Part shown: positions 53,797 through 62,417 of the stretch, piece after piece
Numbering within the stretch: position 1 is the first letter of the stretch
How the letters are laid out: each line of letters opens with the position of its first letter
From: Curtobacterium sp. MCBD17_035
GTDB lineage: Bacteria > Actinomycetota > Actinomycetes > Actinomycetales > Microbacteriaceae
Direction: 5' to 3'
Length of the DNA stretch: 64,000 bases
Assembly (NCBI RefSeq): GCF_003234815.2
Contig: NZ_CP126279.1
Coordinates: 1,922,001 to 1,986,000 of the forward strand
Notes under the pieces: generated by a model
What the model was told of the DNA's origin: nothing
What the model saw: only the letters and a program-made list of their open reading frames with translations
Databases searched by the model: none
Made by a program: the position numbers and the translations under genes

Positions 53797-55197
53797 ATGA
53801 CGGACTACGACCTCATCGTGATCGGCGCCGGAGCGGTCGGCGAGAACGTGGCGGACTACGCCCACAAGCGTGGCCTGTCCACCGCCATCGTCGAAGCGGA
53901 ACTCGTCGGGGGTGAGTGCTCGTACTGGGCCTGCATGCCGTCCAAGGCACTCCTCCGCAGCGGGCACGCGGTCCGCGCCGCCCAGCGGCTCGGCGGCGCG
54001 GCGGAGGCCGTCACCGGGACGGTCGACCCCGCGGCCACGTTCGCGCGCCGCAACGGGTTCACGAGCAACTGGCAGGACGACAGCCAGGTGTCGTGGCTCG
54101 ACTCGGCCGACATCGCCCTCATCCGCGGCCACGCCCGCATCACCGGACCGCGCACCATCGAGGTCGACGGCGTCGAGCACCGGGCGCGTGCCGCCGTCGC
54201 CGTCGCCACGGGCTCCCTCCCGCAGCTCCCCGACATCCCGGGGCTCGCCGACGCGGCGCCGTGGGGCACCCGCGAGGCCACGAGCGCCCAGTCAGCGCCG
54301 GACAGCTTGCTCGTCATCGGCGGCGGAGTCGCCGGCTGCGAACTCGCCACCGCGTACGCGTCGTTCGGCACCACCGTGACCCTCGTGGCCCGCGGCGGCC
54401 TCCTCGGTGCGATGGAGCCCTTCGCGGGCGAGATGGTCACCGACGCACTCCGCGAGCTCGGAGTCGACGTCCGCATCGGCGCGACGCCCGTCCGGGTGGA
54501 TCGCGACGAGCACGGGCTCGTCACCGCCACGTTCGAGGACGGCTCGACGCTCGTCACGAGCGAGGTCCTCGTGGCGACCGGACGGACCGCGCACACCGCG
54601 GAGCTCGGCCTCGAGACGGTGGGCCTGACCCCCGGCGCGTGGCTCGACGTCGACGACACGATGCTCGTGCACGGGACCGACTGGCTGTACGGCGTCGGTG
54701 ACGTCAACCACCGCGCGCTCCTCACGCACCAGGGCAAGTACCAGGCCCGGGCGGCGGGCGAGGCGATCGCCGCCCGGTTCCAGGGGACGCCCCTCCAGAC
54801 CGCTCCGTGGGGCGCGCACGTCGCGACCGCCGACCACGCCGCGGTCCCCCAGGTCACGTTCACCGACCCGGAGGTCGCGAGCGTCGGACTGACCGAGGCG
54901 GCCGCCCGGCAGCAGGGCCTGAACGTCCGCGCGGTCGAGTACGACCTCGGTGCCGTCGCCGGCTCGGCGCTGCAGGCGGACGGCTACACCGGACGGGCGA
55001 AGGCCGTCGTCGACGAGGACCGCCATGTGCTCGTCGGCGTCACGTTCGTGGGGCAGGACGTCGCCGAGATGCTGCAGGCCGCGACGGTCGCCGTGGTCGG
55101 GGAGGTCCCGATCGACCGGCTCTGGCACGCGGTCCCGGCGTACCCGACGATGAGCGAGATCTGGCTCCGACTGCTCGAGACCCTCGGCCGACCGTAG
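53797..55197 (+). CDS. FAD-dependent pyridine nucleotide-disulfide oxidoreductase
   Basis: This 466-residue flavoprotein has the lipoamide dehydrogenase architecture: the FAD motif VIGAGAVGENVADYA (residues 8-22), the redox disulfide GGECSYWACMPSK (Cys41 and Cys46), an NAD(P)-binding motif (VIGGGVAGCELATAYASFG), YGVGDVNHRALLTHQGKYQ and a dimerisation domain. The catalytic His of the family's HPTxSE motif is Tyr here (AYPTMSE, Tyr449), so it is probably not a true dihydrolipoamide dehydrogenase. A reductase for another disulfide or electron acceptor is more likely. The SDR gene follows 19 bases later. Confidence 0.9.
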   Translation: MTDYDLIVIGAGAVGENVADYAHKRGLSTAIVEAELVGGECSYWACMPSKALLRSGHAVRAAQRLGGAAEAVTGTVDPAATFARRNGFTSNWQDDSQVSWLDSADIALIRGHARITGPRTIEVDGVEHRARAAVAVATGSLPQLPDIPGLADAAPWGTREATSAQSAPDSLLVIGGGVAGCELATAYASFGTTVTLVARGGLLGAMEPFAGEMVTDALRELGVDVRIGATPVRVDRDEHGLVTATFEDGSTLVTSEVLVATGRTAHTAELGLETVGLTPGAWLDVDDTMLVHGTDWLYGVGDVNHRALLTHQGKYQARAAGEAIAARFQGTPLQTAPWGAHVATADHAAVPQVTFTDPEVASVGLTEAAARQQGLNVRAVEYDLGAVAGSALQADGYTGRAKAVVDEDRHVLVGVTFVGQDVAEMLQAATVAVVGEVPIDRLWHAVPAYPTMSEIWLRLLETLGRP

Positions 55198-55216
55198 TCG
55201 GAACGGAGACGACGCC

Positions 55217-56044
55217 ATGCGGACCGACCACCCCCGTACCATCGCCCTCACCGGCGCCAGCTCCGGCATCGGTGCCGCCGCGGCGCGCGCCCTCGTCGCC
55301 GACGGCCATCGCGTCGTCGTCATCGGGCGCGACCCGGATCGCACGGCCCGGATCGCGGACGAACTCGGGATGCCGCGGTTCGTCGCGGACCTCGACCGCC
55401 TGGAGGCCGTGCACGGCCTCGCGGCGGACCTGCGGCGGGAGGTCCCGGACCTCGACACCCTCGTCAACAACGCCGGTGGCCTCGTGTCCCACCGCTCGCG
55501 GACCGTCGACGGGTTCGAGACGACCCTGCAGCGCAACGTGATCGCGCCGTTCGTGCTCGCGAACGCACTCGCGGACGTGCTCACCGCGGCACAGGACGGT
55601 CGGATGGTGGTCACCGCGAGCCTCGCGCACCGCTTCGGGCACGTGGTGCTCGACGACCTCGACGGCGCGCGGCGACCCTGGTTCGGCGGCTGGCGCGCGT
55701 ACGGCACCGCCAAGCTCGCAGCCGTCCTCCTGACCCGGCAGTGGACCCAGCGCACCGGCGTCCCGGCGTACTCGTACCACCCGGGGCTCGTCGCGACGGG
55801 CTTCGGGGCCGACTCCCCCTCGATGCGGCTCATGTCGTTCGCGACGGGTGGGAACTACGGTCTCTCGCCGGAGGCGGGTGCGGTCGGACTCGTCCGGCTC
55901 GCTGGCGACGACGTGGTCGAGGAGCGGCCCGGCACGTACCTCGACGGGCTCAACGCCGGGACGCTGTCCCGCGAGGCCCGGGACGACCGCGTGGGTGCCG
56001 CGCTCTGGGAGCGACTCGCGGCCGTGGTACCCGGCTGGAACTGA
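55217..56044 (+). CDS. Short-chain dehydrogenase/reductase
   Basis: This 275-residue classical SDR has the cofactor motif TGASSGIGAAAARAL, the NNAGG motif, and the catalytic Ser and YxxxK in ASLAHRFG and YGTAKL. The substrate is unknown. Members of this type resemble retinol dehydrogenase or light-dependent reductase-like SDRs. ATG 55217 follows GGAGACG. It ends 6 bases before the convergent ABC ATPase stop, and a hairpin covers both stop codons. Confidence 0.9.
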   Translation: MRTDHPRTIALTGASSGIGAAAARALVADGHRVVVIGRDPDRTARIADELGMPRFVADLDRLEAVHGLAADLRREVPDLDTLVNNAGGLVSHRSRTVDGFETTLQRNVIAPFVLANALADVLTAAQDGRMVVTASLAHRFGHVVLDDLDGARRPWFGGWRAYGTAKLAAVLLTRQWTQRTGVPAYSYHPGLVATGFGADSPSMRLMSFATGGNYGLSPEAGAVGLVRLAGDDVVEERPGTYLDGLNAGTLSREARDDRVGAALWERLAAVVPGWN

Positions 56045-56062
56045 GGCGGGTCAGTCCGCCTC
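56043..56062. terminator. Hairpin covering two convergent stop codons
   Basis: GAGGCGG (56043-56049) and CCGCCTC (56056-56062) form a perfect 7-bp stem with a 6-nt loop. It contains the ends of the SDR (plus) and ABC ATPase (minus) genes. There is no U-run on either side. It may act as a bidirectional terminator or mRNA 3' end. Confidence 0.5.
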
Positions 56063-56965
56063 GCGGACCGTCGCCGACTCGGCGTCCCCACGGACGGTCG
56101 AGGCGGCGCGCCCGCCGGTGCCGTCAGCGCCCCGTGCGGCCGAGCGCGCGGCCGCGGCGGCGCCCGCGCGCGGGACGACGAGCGGCGTGCCGGTCTCCGG
56201 GTCCGGGACGACGACGCACGGCAGACCGAAGACCCGTTCGACGAGGTCGGCCGTGAGCACCTCGGCGGGCGGCCCCTGCGCGACGATCCGCCCGCGGTCC
56301 ATGGCCACGAGGTGCGTCGCGTACCGGGCGGCCTGGTTGAGGTCGTGCAGCACGGCGACGACGGTGCGCCCCGCCGCGTGCAGCGAGGCCGCGAGCTCGA
56401 GGACGTCGTACTGGTGTGAGATGTCGAGGAACGTCGTCGGTTCGTCGAGGAGCACGACGTCGGTCTGCTGGGCGAGGACCATCGCGATCCACACCCGCTG
56501 GCGCTGGCCACCCGAGAGCTCGTCCACGCTCCGGTCGGCGAGCGCCGCGGTGCTCGTCTGCTCGAGCGCCGCGTCCACGGCCGCGCGGTCGTCCGCGGAC
56601 ATCGGGTGCCAGAGGTCCTGGTGCGGGTAACGACCGCGCGAGACGAGGTCGCGCACCGTGATGCCGGCCGGCGCGACGGGGGTCTGCGGGAGCATCGCCA
56701 CGCGTCGGGCCACGGCTTTCGACCGGTACGAGCGGATCGGCCGGCCGTCGAGGGACACCGTGCCCGCGGTCGGGGTGAGCGTGCGCGCGAGCGCCTTGAG
56801 CAGCGTCGACTTGCCGCAGGCGTTCGGCCCGACGATGACGGTGAGCTCCCGGTCCGGGACGTCGATGTCGAGCGACTCGACGACGACGCGGTCGTCGTAC
56901 GCGAGGGTGAGCCCCCGCGCCGCGAGCACCGGGCTCGGTGTGCCGGTCGTGGTCCCGCTCAGCAC
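56051..56965 (-). CDS. Iron-siderophore type ABC transporter ATP-binding protein
   Basis: This 304-residue ATPase of the FecE/FhuC/BtuD group energises import of ferric siderophores. It has Walker A GPNACGKSTLLKAL, the Q-loop MLPQTP, the signature LSGGQRQRVWIAM, and Walker B VVLLDEPTTFLD followed by the H-loop AVLHDLNQA. The C-terminal ~45 residues are Ala/Arg-rich and extra. GTG 56965 overlaps the stop of the siderophore-interacting protein gene by 7 nt. No permease or binding protein gene is present here, so it must work with components encoded elsewhere. Confidence 0.92.
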   Translation of the reverse strand: MLSGTTTGTPSPVLAARGLTLAYDDRVVVESLDIDVPDRELTVIVGPNACGKSTLLKALARTLTPTAGTVSLDGRPIRSYRSKAVARRVAMLPQTPVAPAGITVRDLVSRGRYPHQDLWHPMSADDRAAVDAALEQTSTAALADRSVDELSGGQRQRVWIAMVLAQQTDVVLLDEPTTFLDISHQYDVLELAASLHAAGRTVVAVLHDLNQAARYATHLVAMDRGRIVAQGPPAEVLTADLVERVFGLPCVVVPDPETGTPLVVPRAGAAAAARSAARGADGTGGRAASTVRGDAESATVREAD

Positions 56966-57879
56966 TCGGCGCGCCCGCGGCGCCAGTACCCCATGAAGGC
57001 GACGGAGCGCCGGTCCATGCCGGCACCACGGACGAGGTGGCGGCGGATCTCCTTGACACATCCGGCCTCGCCCGCGATCCACGCGTAGACGCTGTCGTCG
57101 GCACGGTCGTCGTCCGGGACCTCCCAGAGGATCCCGTTGTCGACGTCGACGTCCGCCAGGACCGGTGCCGCGGCCGCGGCAGCCCGGGAGGCCCGGTGTG
57201 CGAGCGCCCACGACCGCACCTGCTCCGTCATGTGGAGGCCGTGGTCCGCGCCGTTCCGCGGGAGCCAGGTGACCTCGACCCCGCGCGGTGCGGCCACCGG
57301 GAGCCGGTCGGCCTCGGTCGGGACCTCGATGAAGACGTGCCCGACGGTCCCCGCGTCGAGGGCTTCGAGGATCGCGCAGATGGCCGGGGCGGCGGTCTCG
57401 TCGCCCGCGATCATGACGCGCTGCGCGCTCCCGGGTGCGAACTCGGCGGCGCCCCGTCCGGTGTCGGCCTCGGCGCGGGTCCCCCGCGCGACGACCGGTC
57501 CGACGACGCGGAGCTCGTCACCGACCGTGGCGCCACCGACCCAGCGCGACGCCGGTCCGATGTCGCCGTGGTCGACGAAGTCGATGTCGAGCTCGCGCGC
57601 GCCCGGCCGGAACGACCGGACCGTGTAGGTGCGGATCGGGTTGCGGCGCTCGTCGGGCAGCGCACGCCAGGCGGTGAACCAGTCCCCGGCGTCGTCGCCC
57701 GGGACGCTCTCGTAGCCACCGTGCGGCAGTGGCAGGACGACCTTGATGCGCTGGTCGAGACCGACGGCGGCGAAGTCGGCGAGTTCGTCACCCGTCAGCG
57801 TCACGCGGACGAAGTGCGGCGTGAGGGGCGTGATGCGCAGGACGCGCACCGCGAAGGTCCTGTACCGGGTCGACACCAT
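56959..57879 (-). CDS. Siderophore-interacting protein (FAD-dependent ferric-siderophore reductase)
   Basis: This 306-residue cytoplasmic flavoprotein of the SIP family reduces ferric siderophores to release iron. It has the N-terminal RVLRITPLTPHFVRVTLTGDEL, the FAD-binding RTYTVR motif, ELDIDFVDHGDIGPASRW, MIAGDETAAPAICAIL, and the C-terminal YAWIAGEAGCVKEIRRHL and YWRRG. ATG 57879 lies 5 bases downstream of a DtxR/IdeR-like box, so expression should rise when iron is low. It is followed by the iron-type ABC ATPase gene. Confidence 0.94.
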   Translation of the reverse strand: MVSTRYRTFAVRVLRITPLTPHFVRVTLTGDELADFAAVGLDQRIKVVLPLPHGGYESVPGDDAGDWFTAWRALPDERRNPIRTYTVRSFRPGARELDIDFVDHGDIGPASRWVGGATVGDELRVVGPVVARGTRAEADTGRGAAEFAPGSAQRVMIAGDETAAPAICAILEALDAGTVGHVFIEVPTEADRLPVAAPRGVEVTWLPRNGADHGLHMTEQVRSWALAHRASRAAAAAAPVLADVDVDNGILWEVPDDDRADDSVYAWIAGEAGCVKEIRRHLVRGAGMDRRSVAFMGYWRRGRAEC

Positions 57880-57884
57880 CCGAG

Positions 57885-57903
57885 TATGGCATGCCTTACC
57901 TAA
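57885..57903 (-). promoter_or_regulatory. DtxR/IdeR-like iron box
   Basis: The 19-bp site reads TATGGCATGCCTTACCTAA on the plus strand. It matches one half of the DtxR/IdeR consensus well (TTAGGTAAGGC on the minus strand) and has a symmetric GGCATGCC centre. It lies directly upstream of the siderophore-interacting protein gene and about 50 bases before the divergent hydrolase gene. Iron-dependent repression is likely. Confidence 0.65.
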
Positions 57904-57953
57904 ATCACCGCAGCCGGTCCAGCAGGTGATCGGCGGACTGCCAGGATGTCGGG

Positions 57954-58871
57954 GTGACCGAGCCCGACCCCGACGAGTTCAGCGACCTTCCCGCACTCGC
58001 GGCGCACCTCGGCGTGACGGAGCCGCTCCGCGCCTCCCGGCTGACCGCGACCGTCGGCGACGGTGCCACGGTGAGCGCCGTCCGTTGGCGCGCCACCACC
58101 GCGGCGACCCGGGATGCCCACGACGTCCGCGTCGTGTTCCTGCACGGCGTCGGACTCGAGGCGCACACGTTCGACGCGACCGCGCTGCTGCTCGGCGTAC
58201 CGGCACTCGCGGTCGACCTGCCCGGACACGGCCGGTCCTCGTGGCGGGCGGACGCCGTCTACTCGGCGGACACCGTCGCGCCGGCCGTCGTCGACGCGCT
58301 CGACGCGCTCGGCACGCCCCCCGTGGTGCTCGTCGGCCACTCGCTCGGTGCGATCGTCGCCGCCCGCGTCGCCGCGATCGCGCCGGGCCGCGTGACCGGT
58401 CTCGTGTTGCTCGACATGTCACCGGACTTCACCCAGCGCGCCGTGGACCGCATCGTCCGCGCCCTCGAGGAGGAACCCGACTTCGCCGACCTCGAGGAGG
58501 TGGTCGTGCGGGCCCTGGCACTCCGGCTCGGCGACGACCCCGTCGCGCTCGCCCGGGAGGCCCGCCACGCCACCCGGCGCGCCCCCGACGGCCGGTGGGT
58601 GCGGCGGCACCACTTCCCGCACCTCGAACCGGGGGCGGCGCACATCGGTCGGTTCGCCGACGCGTGGGACGACCTCGAGTCCCTCCCAGTACCCGTCCTG
58701 CTCGTGCGCGGGGACCGCGGCTACGTGTCCCCGGCCCTCGCCCGCCGGTTCGCGGAGCGATTGCCGTCGGCCCGGATCGTCACGGTCCCCGCGCGACACA
58801 CGGTGCAGACCCAGGCGCCGCGGGAACTCGCGGACGTGCTCCGGCGTTGGGAGCCGTCGAACCCCCGGTGA
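57954..58871 (+). CDS. Alpha/beta hydrolase
   Basis: This 305-residue enzyme of the alpha/beta hydrolase fold has the oxyanion-hole HGVGLEAHTF, the AVDLPGHGRSSW segment, the nucleophile elbow GHSLG, and a C-terminal His in PARHTVQTQAP. An acid residue lies in LLVRGDRGYVS. The substrate is not predictable. The GTG start at 57954 is divergent from the iron reductase gene, and the shared region holds the iron box, so iron control of this gene is possible but not shown. The peptide transporter operon follows. Confidence 0.87.
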   Translation: MTEPDPDEFSDLPALAAHLGVTEPLRASRLTATVGDGATVSAVRWRATTAATRDAHDVRVVFLHGVGLEAHTFDATALLLGVPALAVDLPGHGRSSWRADAVYSADTVAPAVVDALDALGTPPVVLVGHSLGAIVAARVAAIAPGRVTGLVLLDMSPDFTQRAVDRIVRALEEEPDFADLEEVVVRALALRLGDDPVALAREARHATRRAPDGRWVRRHHFPHLEPGAAHIGRFADAWDDLESLPVPVLLVRGDRGYVSPALARRFAERLPSARIVTVPARHTVQTQAPRELADVLRRWEPSNPR

Positions 58872-58943
58872 CCGCCTGCCGGTACGCTCGTCCGAGCGCA
58901 CCGCGGCGACCGCCGCCGTCCGCACGGAAGGAACCCCCACGAC

Positions 58944-60461
58944 ATGCGTCCGCTCCGCAGCTCCGGGCCGCGCCGCTCCGGCCTCATCGCCGCCGCACTC
59001 GCCGTCACCGCGGCACTCGCCCTGACCGGCTGCTCCGGCGCGTCGGACGACACCTCCGGCGGCCGGGACGCCACCGTCCGGGTGGGCCTGGTGCTCGAGC
59101 CCACGAGCCTCGACATCCGGAAGCAGTCGGGCGCCGCGCTCGACCAGGTGCTCATCGACAACGTGTACCAGGGCCTCGTCGGACGCACGCAGGACGGGGG
59201 CATCCGGAACGTGCTCGCGTCGAAGCGGTCGGTGTCGGCGGACGGTCGCACGTACACGTTCACGCTGCGCGACGGCATCCGGTTCCAGGACGGCACCCCA
59301 CTCACCGCATCGGACGTCGCGTGGTCGCTCGACGACTTCCGCGCGAGCTCGACCTACGTCGACGCGGGTGACCTCGCGTCGGTCTCGGACGTCACGGCGC
59401 CGGACGACCACACCGTGGTGGTGCGGCTCGCCCGTCCCGACTCGAACCTGCTGTTCGCGCTGACCGGTCGCGCGGGTGTCGTCCTCGAGCGTGGCGCCCA
59501 CAACGACCGCTCCGACAGCGCGATCGGCACGGGGCCGTTCCGGGTCAGCAGCTGGAAGCAGGGCGACTCGCTGACGTTCACCCGCTGGAAGGGCTACTGG
59601 GGCGCGAAGGCGAAGGTGGCCAAGGTCGTCTTCCGCTACATCACCGAGGCGTCGACCGCCGTCAACGCCATGGCGAACGGGGACCTCGACGTGGAGACGG
59701 CGGTGGACGGCACCCTGAAGGGCCAGCTCCAGGGGGCCTCGGGCATCTCGCTGCACACCGGCGAGACGACCGACAAGTACACCCTCGCCTTCAACGACCG
59801 CGAGGCGCCGTTCACGGACGTGCGGGTCCGGCGGGCCATCCGCGAGGCTATCGACCCGAAGGCGCTCATCAAGGCCATCGGCGGCACGGGCGTCGAACAG
59901 GGCGGACCGATCCCGGCGCTCGACCCGGGGTACCAGGACCTGACGGACATCGATGCGTACGACCCGGCCGACGCGCGGAAGCTCCTGCAGGAGGCGGGGA
60001 AGCACGACCTCGACCTCACGCTCACGTACGCGAACATCTACCCGTCGACGATTGGCGACGTCCTCACCTCGCAGCTCGCGAAGGTCGGGATCACCCTGCA
60101 CGTCAAGCGCGTCGACTTCACCACCTGGCTCGACCAGGTGTTCGGGAAACACGACTTCGAGTTGAGCATGGTCGACCACACCGAGTCGCGCGACTTCGGC
60201 AACTGGGCGAACCCGGACTACTACTTCGGGTACGACAACCCGCAGGTGCAGCAGCTCTACGCCGACTCCCTCGCCACCACGGACACGAGCGAGCGGGACG
60301 CCGACCTGCGGAAGGCCGCCCGCATCGTCAGCGAGGACGCCGCGGGCGAGTGGCTCTACACCGCGACGACGATCACCGCCATCCGCCACGGCGTGACCGG
60401 CTTCCCCACGAACTCGACGAGCACGCGACTCGACCTGTCGAAGCTCGCCGTCACGGGGTGA
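58944..60461 (+). CDS. Peptide/nickel-type ABC transporter substrate-binding lipoprotein
   Basis: This 505-residue family-5 (DppA/OppA/NikA) binding lipoprotein has a signal peptide with lipobox LTGC (Cys near residue 30). It contains LVLEPTSLDIRKQSGAALDQVLIDNVYQGLV and ADGRTYTFTLRDGIRFQDGTPLTASDVAWSL, both family-typical, and the C-terminal LRKAARIVSEDAAGEWLYT. The ligand is unknown, with peptides most likely. AAGGAA lies upstream of ATG 58944, and TACGCT at 58883-58888 is a possible -10. It is the first gene of the import operon. Confidence 0.94.
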   Translation: MRPLRSSGPRRSGLIAAALAVTAALALTGCSGASDDTSGGRDATVRVGLVLEPTSLDIRKQSGAALDQVLIDNVYQGLVGRTQDGGIRNVLASKRSVSADGRTYTFTLRDGIRFQDGTPLTASDVAWSLDDFRASSTYVDAGDLASVSDVTAPDDHTVVVRLARPDSNLLFALTGRAGVVLERGAHNDRSDSAIGTGPFRVSSWKQGDSLTFTRWKGYWGAKAKVAKVVFRYITEASTAVNAMANGDLDVETAVDGTLKGQLQGASGISLHTGETTDKYTLAFNDREAPFTDVRVRRAIREAIDPKALIKAIGGTGVEQGGPIPALDPGYQDLTDIDAYDPADARKLLQEAGKHDLDLTLTYANIYPSTIGDVLTSQLAKVGITLHVKRVDFTTWLDQVFGKHDFELSMVDHTESRDFGNWANPDYYFGYDNPQVQQLYADSLATTDTSERDADLRKAARIVSEDAAGEWLYTATTITAIRHGVTGFPTNSTSTRLDLSKLAVTG

Positions 60462-60483
60462 CGCCGCTCGTAGGCTTGACCCC

Positions 60484-61434
60484 GTGACCCGATTCCTCGT
60501 CGGGCGGCTGCTCCTGCTCGCCGTCGGCCTCCTCGTCGCGAGCGTCATCGTCTTCGCCGCGCTGCGGGTCCTGCCCGGCGACGTCGCACAGGTCGTCGCC
60601 GGGACGCAGGCGTCGGCCGCGCAGGTGTCCGCCGTCCGTCGGCAACTCGGGCTCGACCGTCCGCTCGTCGTGCAGTACCTCAGCTGGATCGGTGGGGTCC
60701 TGCACGGCGACCTCGGCCGTTCCCTCGTCACGGGTGGCGCGGTGGCACCGCAGATCGCGCAGAAGCTCGCCGTCACCCTGCCGCTCGCGGGCCTGTCCCT
60801 GCTCTTCGCCCTCGTGCTCGGGGTGCCGCTCGGCGTGGTCGCCGCGGTCCTCCGACGTCGACCCGCCGGCGTGGTCATCTCGATCGTGGCGCAGGCCGTC
60901 GCCGCGATCCCGGTCGTCTGGGCCGCCATGCTCCTGGTCGCCGTGTTCGCGGTGCGGCTCCGGCTCCTGCCGACCCAGGGGTTCCCGCTCGACGGCTGGC
61001 ACGAACCGGGGCGCGCGTTCGCCGCCCTCGTCCTGCCGGCGCTGACGATCGGCGCGGTCGAGGGTGCGGTCGTCCTCCGGTTCACGCGCTCCGCGACGCT
61101 CGGCGTCCTCGGTGCCGACCATCTGCGCACCGCGGCGGCGGTCGGGCTCACCCGGCGGGCAGCGCTCCTGCGGCACGGGCTGCCGTCGGTCGCGCTCACC
61201 GTGCTCGCGGTCCTCGGCGTGCAGATCGCGGGGCTGCTCGTCGGCGCCGTCCTCGTGGAACAGGTGTTCGCGCTGCCGGGCGTCGGACGCATGCTCGTCA
61301 CGGACGTCGGTCGCCGGGACCTGACGAAGGTGCAGTCCGAGCTCCTCGTGCTCACCGGGCTCGTGCTCGTCGTGGGCTTCGCGGTCGACGTGGCGCACCG
61401 CCTCCTCGACCCCCGTCTCCGGGAGGCAGCGTGA
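60484..61434 (+). CDS. ABC transporter permease, DppB type
   Basis: This 316-residue permease has six predicted membrane helices and the family-typical VFAALRVLPGDVAQVVAG, RRQLGLDRPLVVQYLSW, GDLGRSLVTG and LRTAAAVGLTRRAALLRHGLP (the EAA-like coupling loop). The GTG at 60484 follows TAGGCT by 7 nt, so it may also have its own leaderless promoter. It overlaps the second permease gene by 4 nt. Confidence 0.94.
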   Translation: MTRFLVGRLLLLAVGLLVASVIVFAALRVLPGDVAQVVAGTQASAAQVSAVRRQLGLDRPLVVQYLSWIGGVLHGDLGRSLVTGGAVAPQIAQKLAVTLPLAGLSLLFALVLGVPLGVVAAVLRRRPAGVVISIVAQAVAAIPVVWAAMLLVAVFAVRLRLLPTQGFPLDGWHEPGRAFAALVLPALTIGAVEGAVVLRFTRSATLGVLGADHLRTAAAVGLTRRAALLRHGLPSVALTVLAVLGVQIAGLLVGAVLVEQVFALPGVGRMLVTDVGRRDLTKVQSELLVLTGLVLVVGFAVDVAHRLLDPRLREAA

Positions 61435-62417
61435 CCGCCCGGGCCGCGGGACGGGGCGAGCACGGCTTCCTCCGACGGCTCGTCACCCGGCCGTCCGGCG
61501 CGGTGGCGGTCGTCGTGCTCGGGCTCCTCGTGGTGGCCGCGGTCGTCGCGTCGTTCTGGACGCCGTACGACCCGTTCGACACCGACCCGTTCCACCAGTG
61601 GCGAGCGCCGAGCGGCGCCCACTGGTTCGGCACCGACGCCGTCGGCCGTGACATCGCGAGCTACGTGCTCGCGGGCGCGCGGACGACGGTCCTGGTCGCC
61701 GTGGGGTCCGGCGTCATCGCCTCGGTGGTCGGGATGCTGCTGACCGCCGTCGGGTCGTTGACGAGCCGGTGGGTCCGCGAGGGCATGGCCGTGCTCCTCG
61801 ACGTGCTCGTCGCGTTCCCGACGCTCCTCACGGCGATGCTCCTCACGGCCGTGTTCGGCGGCTCGCTCGGCGTCGTCGTCGTGTCGGTCGGCCTGAGCTT
61901 CGGCGTGACGATCGCCCGGGTCGCCCGCGGCGAGATCCGCCGCATCGCGCGGAGCGACTACGTGACCGCGGCACGCGCCGCCGGCGTCGGACCGGTCGGC
62001 GTGCTCCTCCGCCACCTCGTGCCGAACGCGGCACCGCTGTTCACCGTGCAGCTGTCGCTCGCCATGGCGACGGCCGTGCTCGCCGAGGCCGGGTTGTCGT
62101 ACCTCGGGTACGGCGCGTCGTCGTCCACCGCCTCGTGGGGCAGTCTCCTCGCCGACCTGCAGACCTACATCGGCGTGCACCCGTGGAGCGCGGCCTGGCC
62201 GGGGGCGGCGATCGCCCTCGTCGTCGTCGCGCTGTCCCTGCTCGGCGACGCCGTGCGCGACGCGTCGGACCCACGACTGACCGGACGACGGCGCGACCTC
62301 GATGCCGACACCGGCGCGACCGCCGGTGCGGCCGACGCCCGGGAGGCCCGTCCTGCGCCCGCAGGGATGCCCGCCACCGCCGACGCCACGGTCGAGGTCC
62401 ACGGAGGGACCGCATGA
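61431..62417 (+). CDS. ABC transporter permease, DppC type
   Basis: This 328-residue permease pairs with the preceding DppB-type protein. It has the N-terminal helix with VVAAVVASFWTPYDPFDTDPF, HWFGTDAVGRDIASYVLAGART, further helices and the coupling loop YVTAARAAGVGPVGVLLRHLVPN. The C-terminal ~45 residues are a Thr/Ala/Asp-rich cytoplasmic tail. It overlaps its neighbours by 4 nt on both sides. Confidence 0.94.
   Translation: MTARAAGRGEHGFLRRLVTRPSGAVAVVVLGLLVVAAVVASFWTPYDPFDTDPFHQWRAPSGAHWFGTDAVGRDIASYVLAGARTTVLVAVGSGVIASVVGMLLTAVGSLTSRWVREGMAVLLDVLVAFPTLLTAMLLTAVFGGSLGVVVVSVGLSFGVTIARVARGEIRRIARSDYVTAARAAGVGPVGVLLRHLVPNAAPLFTVQLSLAMATAVLAEAGLSYLGYGASSSTASWGSLLADLQTYIGVHPWSAAWPGAAIALVVVALSLLGDAVRDASDPRLTGRRRDLDADTGATAGAADAREARPAPAGMPATADATVEVHGGTA

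Noticed and set aside
58419..62402. A 1327-codon open frame on the minus strand
   Set aside because: It is antisense to the hydrolase and the dpp operon. Its product is low-complexity and charged, with no family features.
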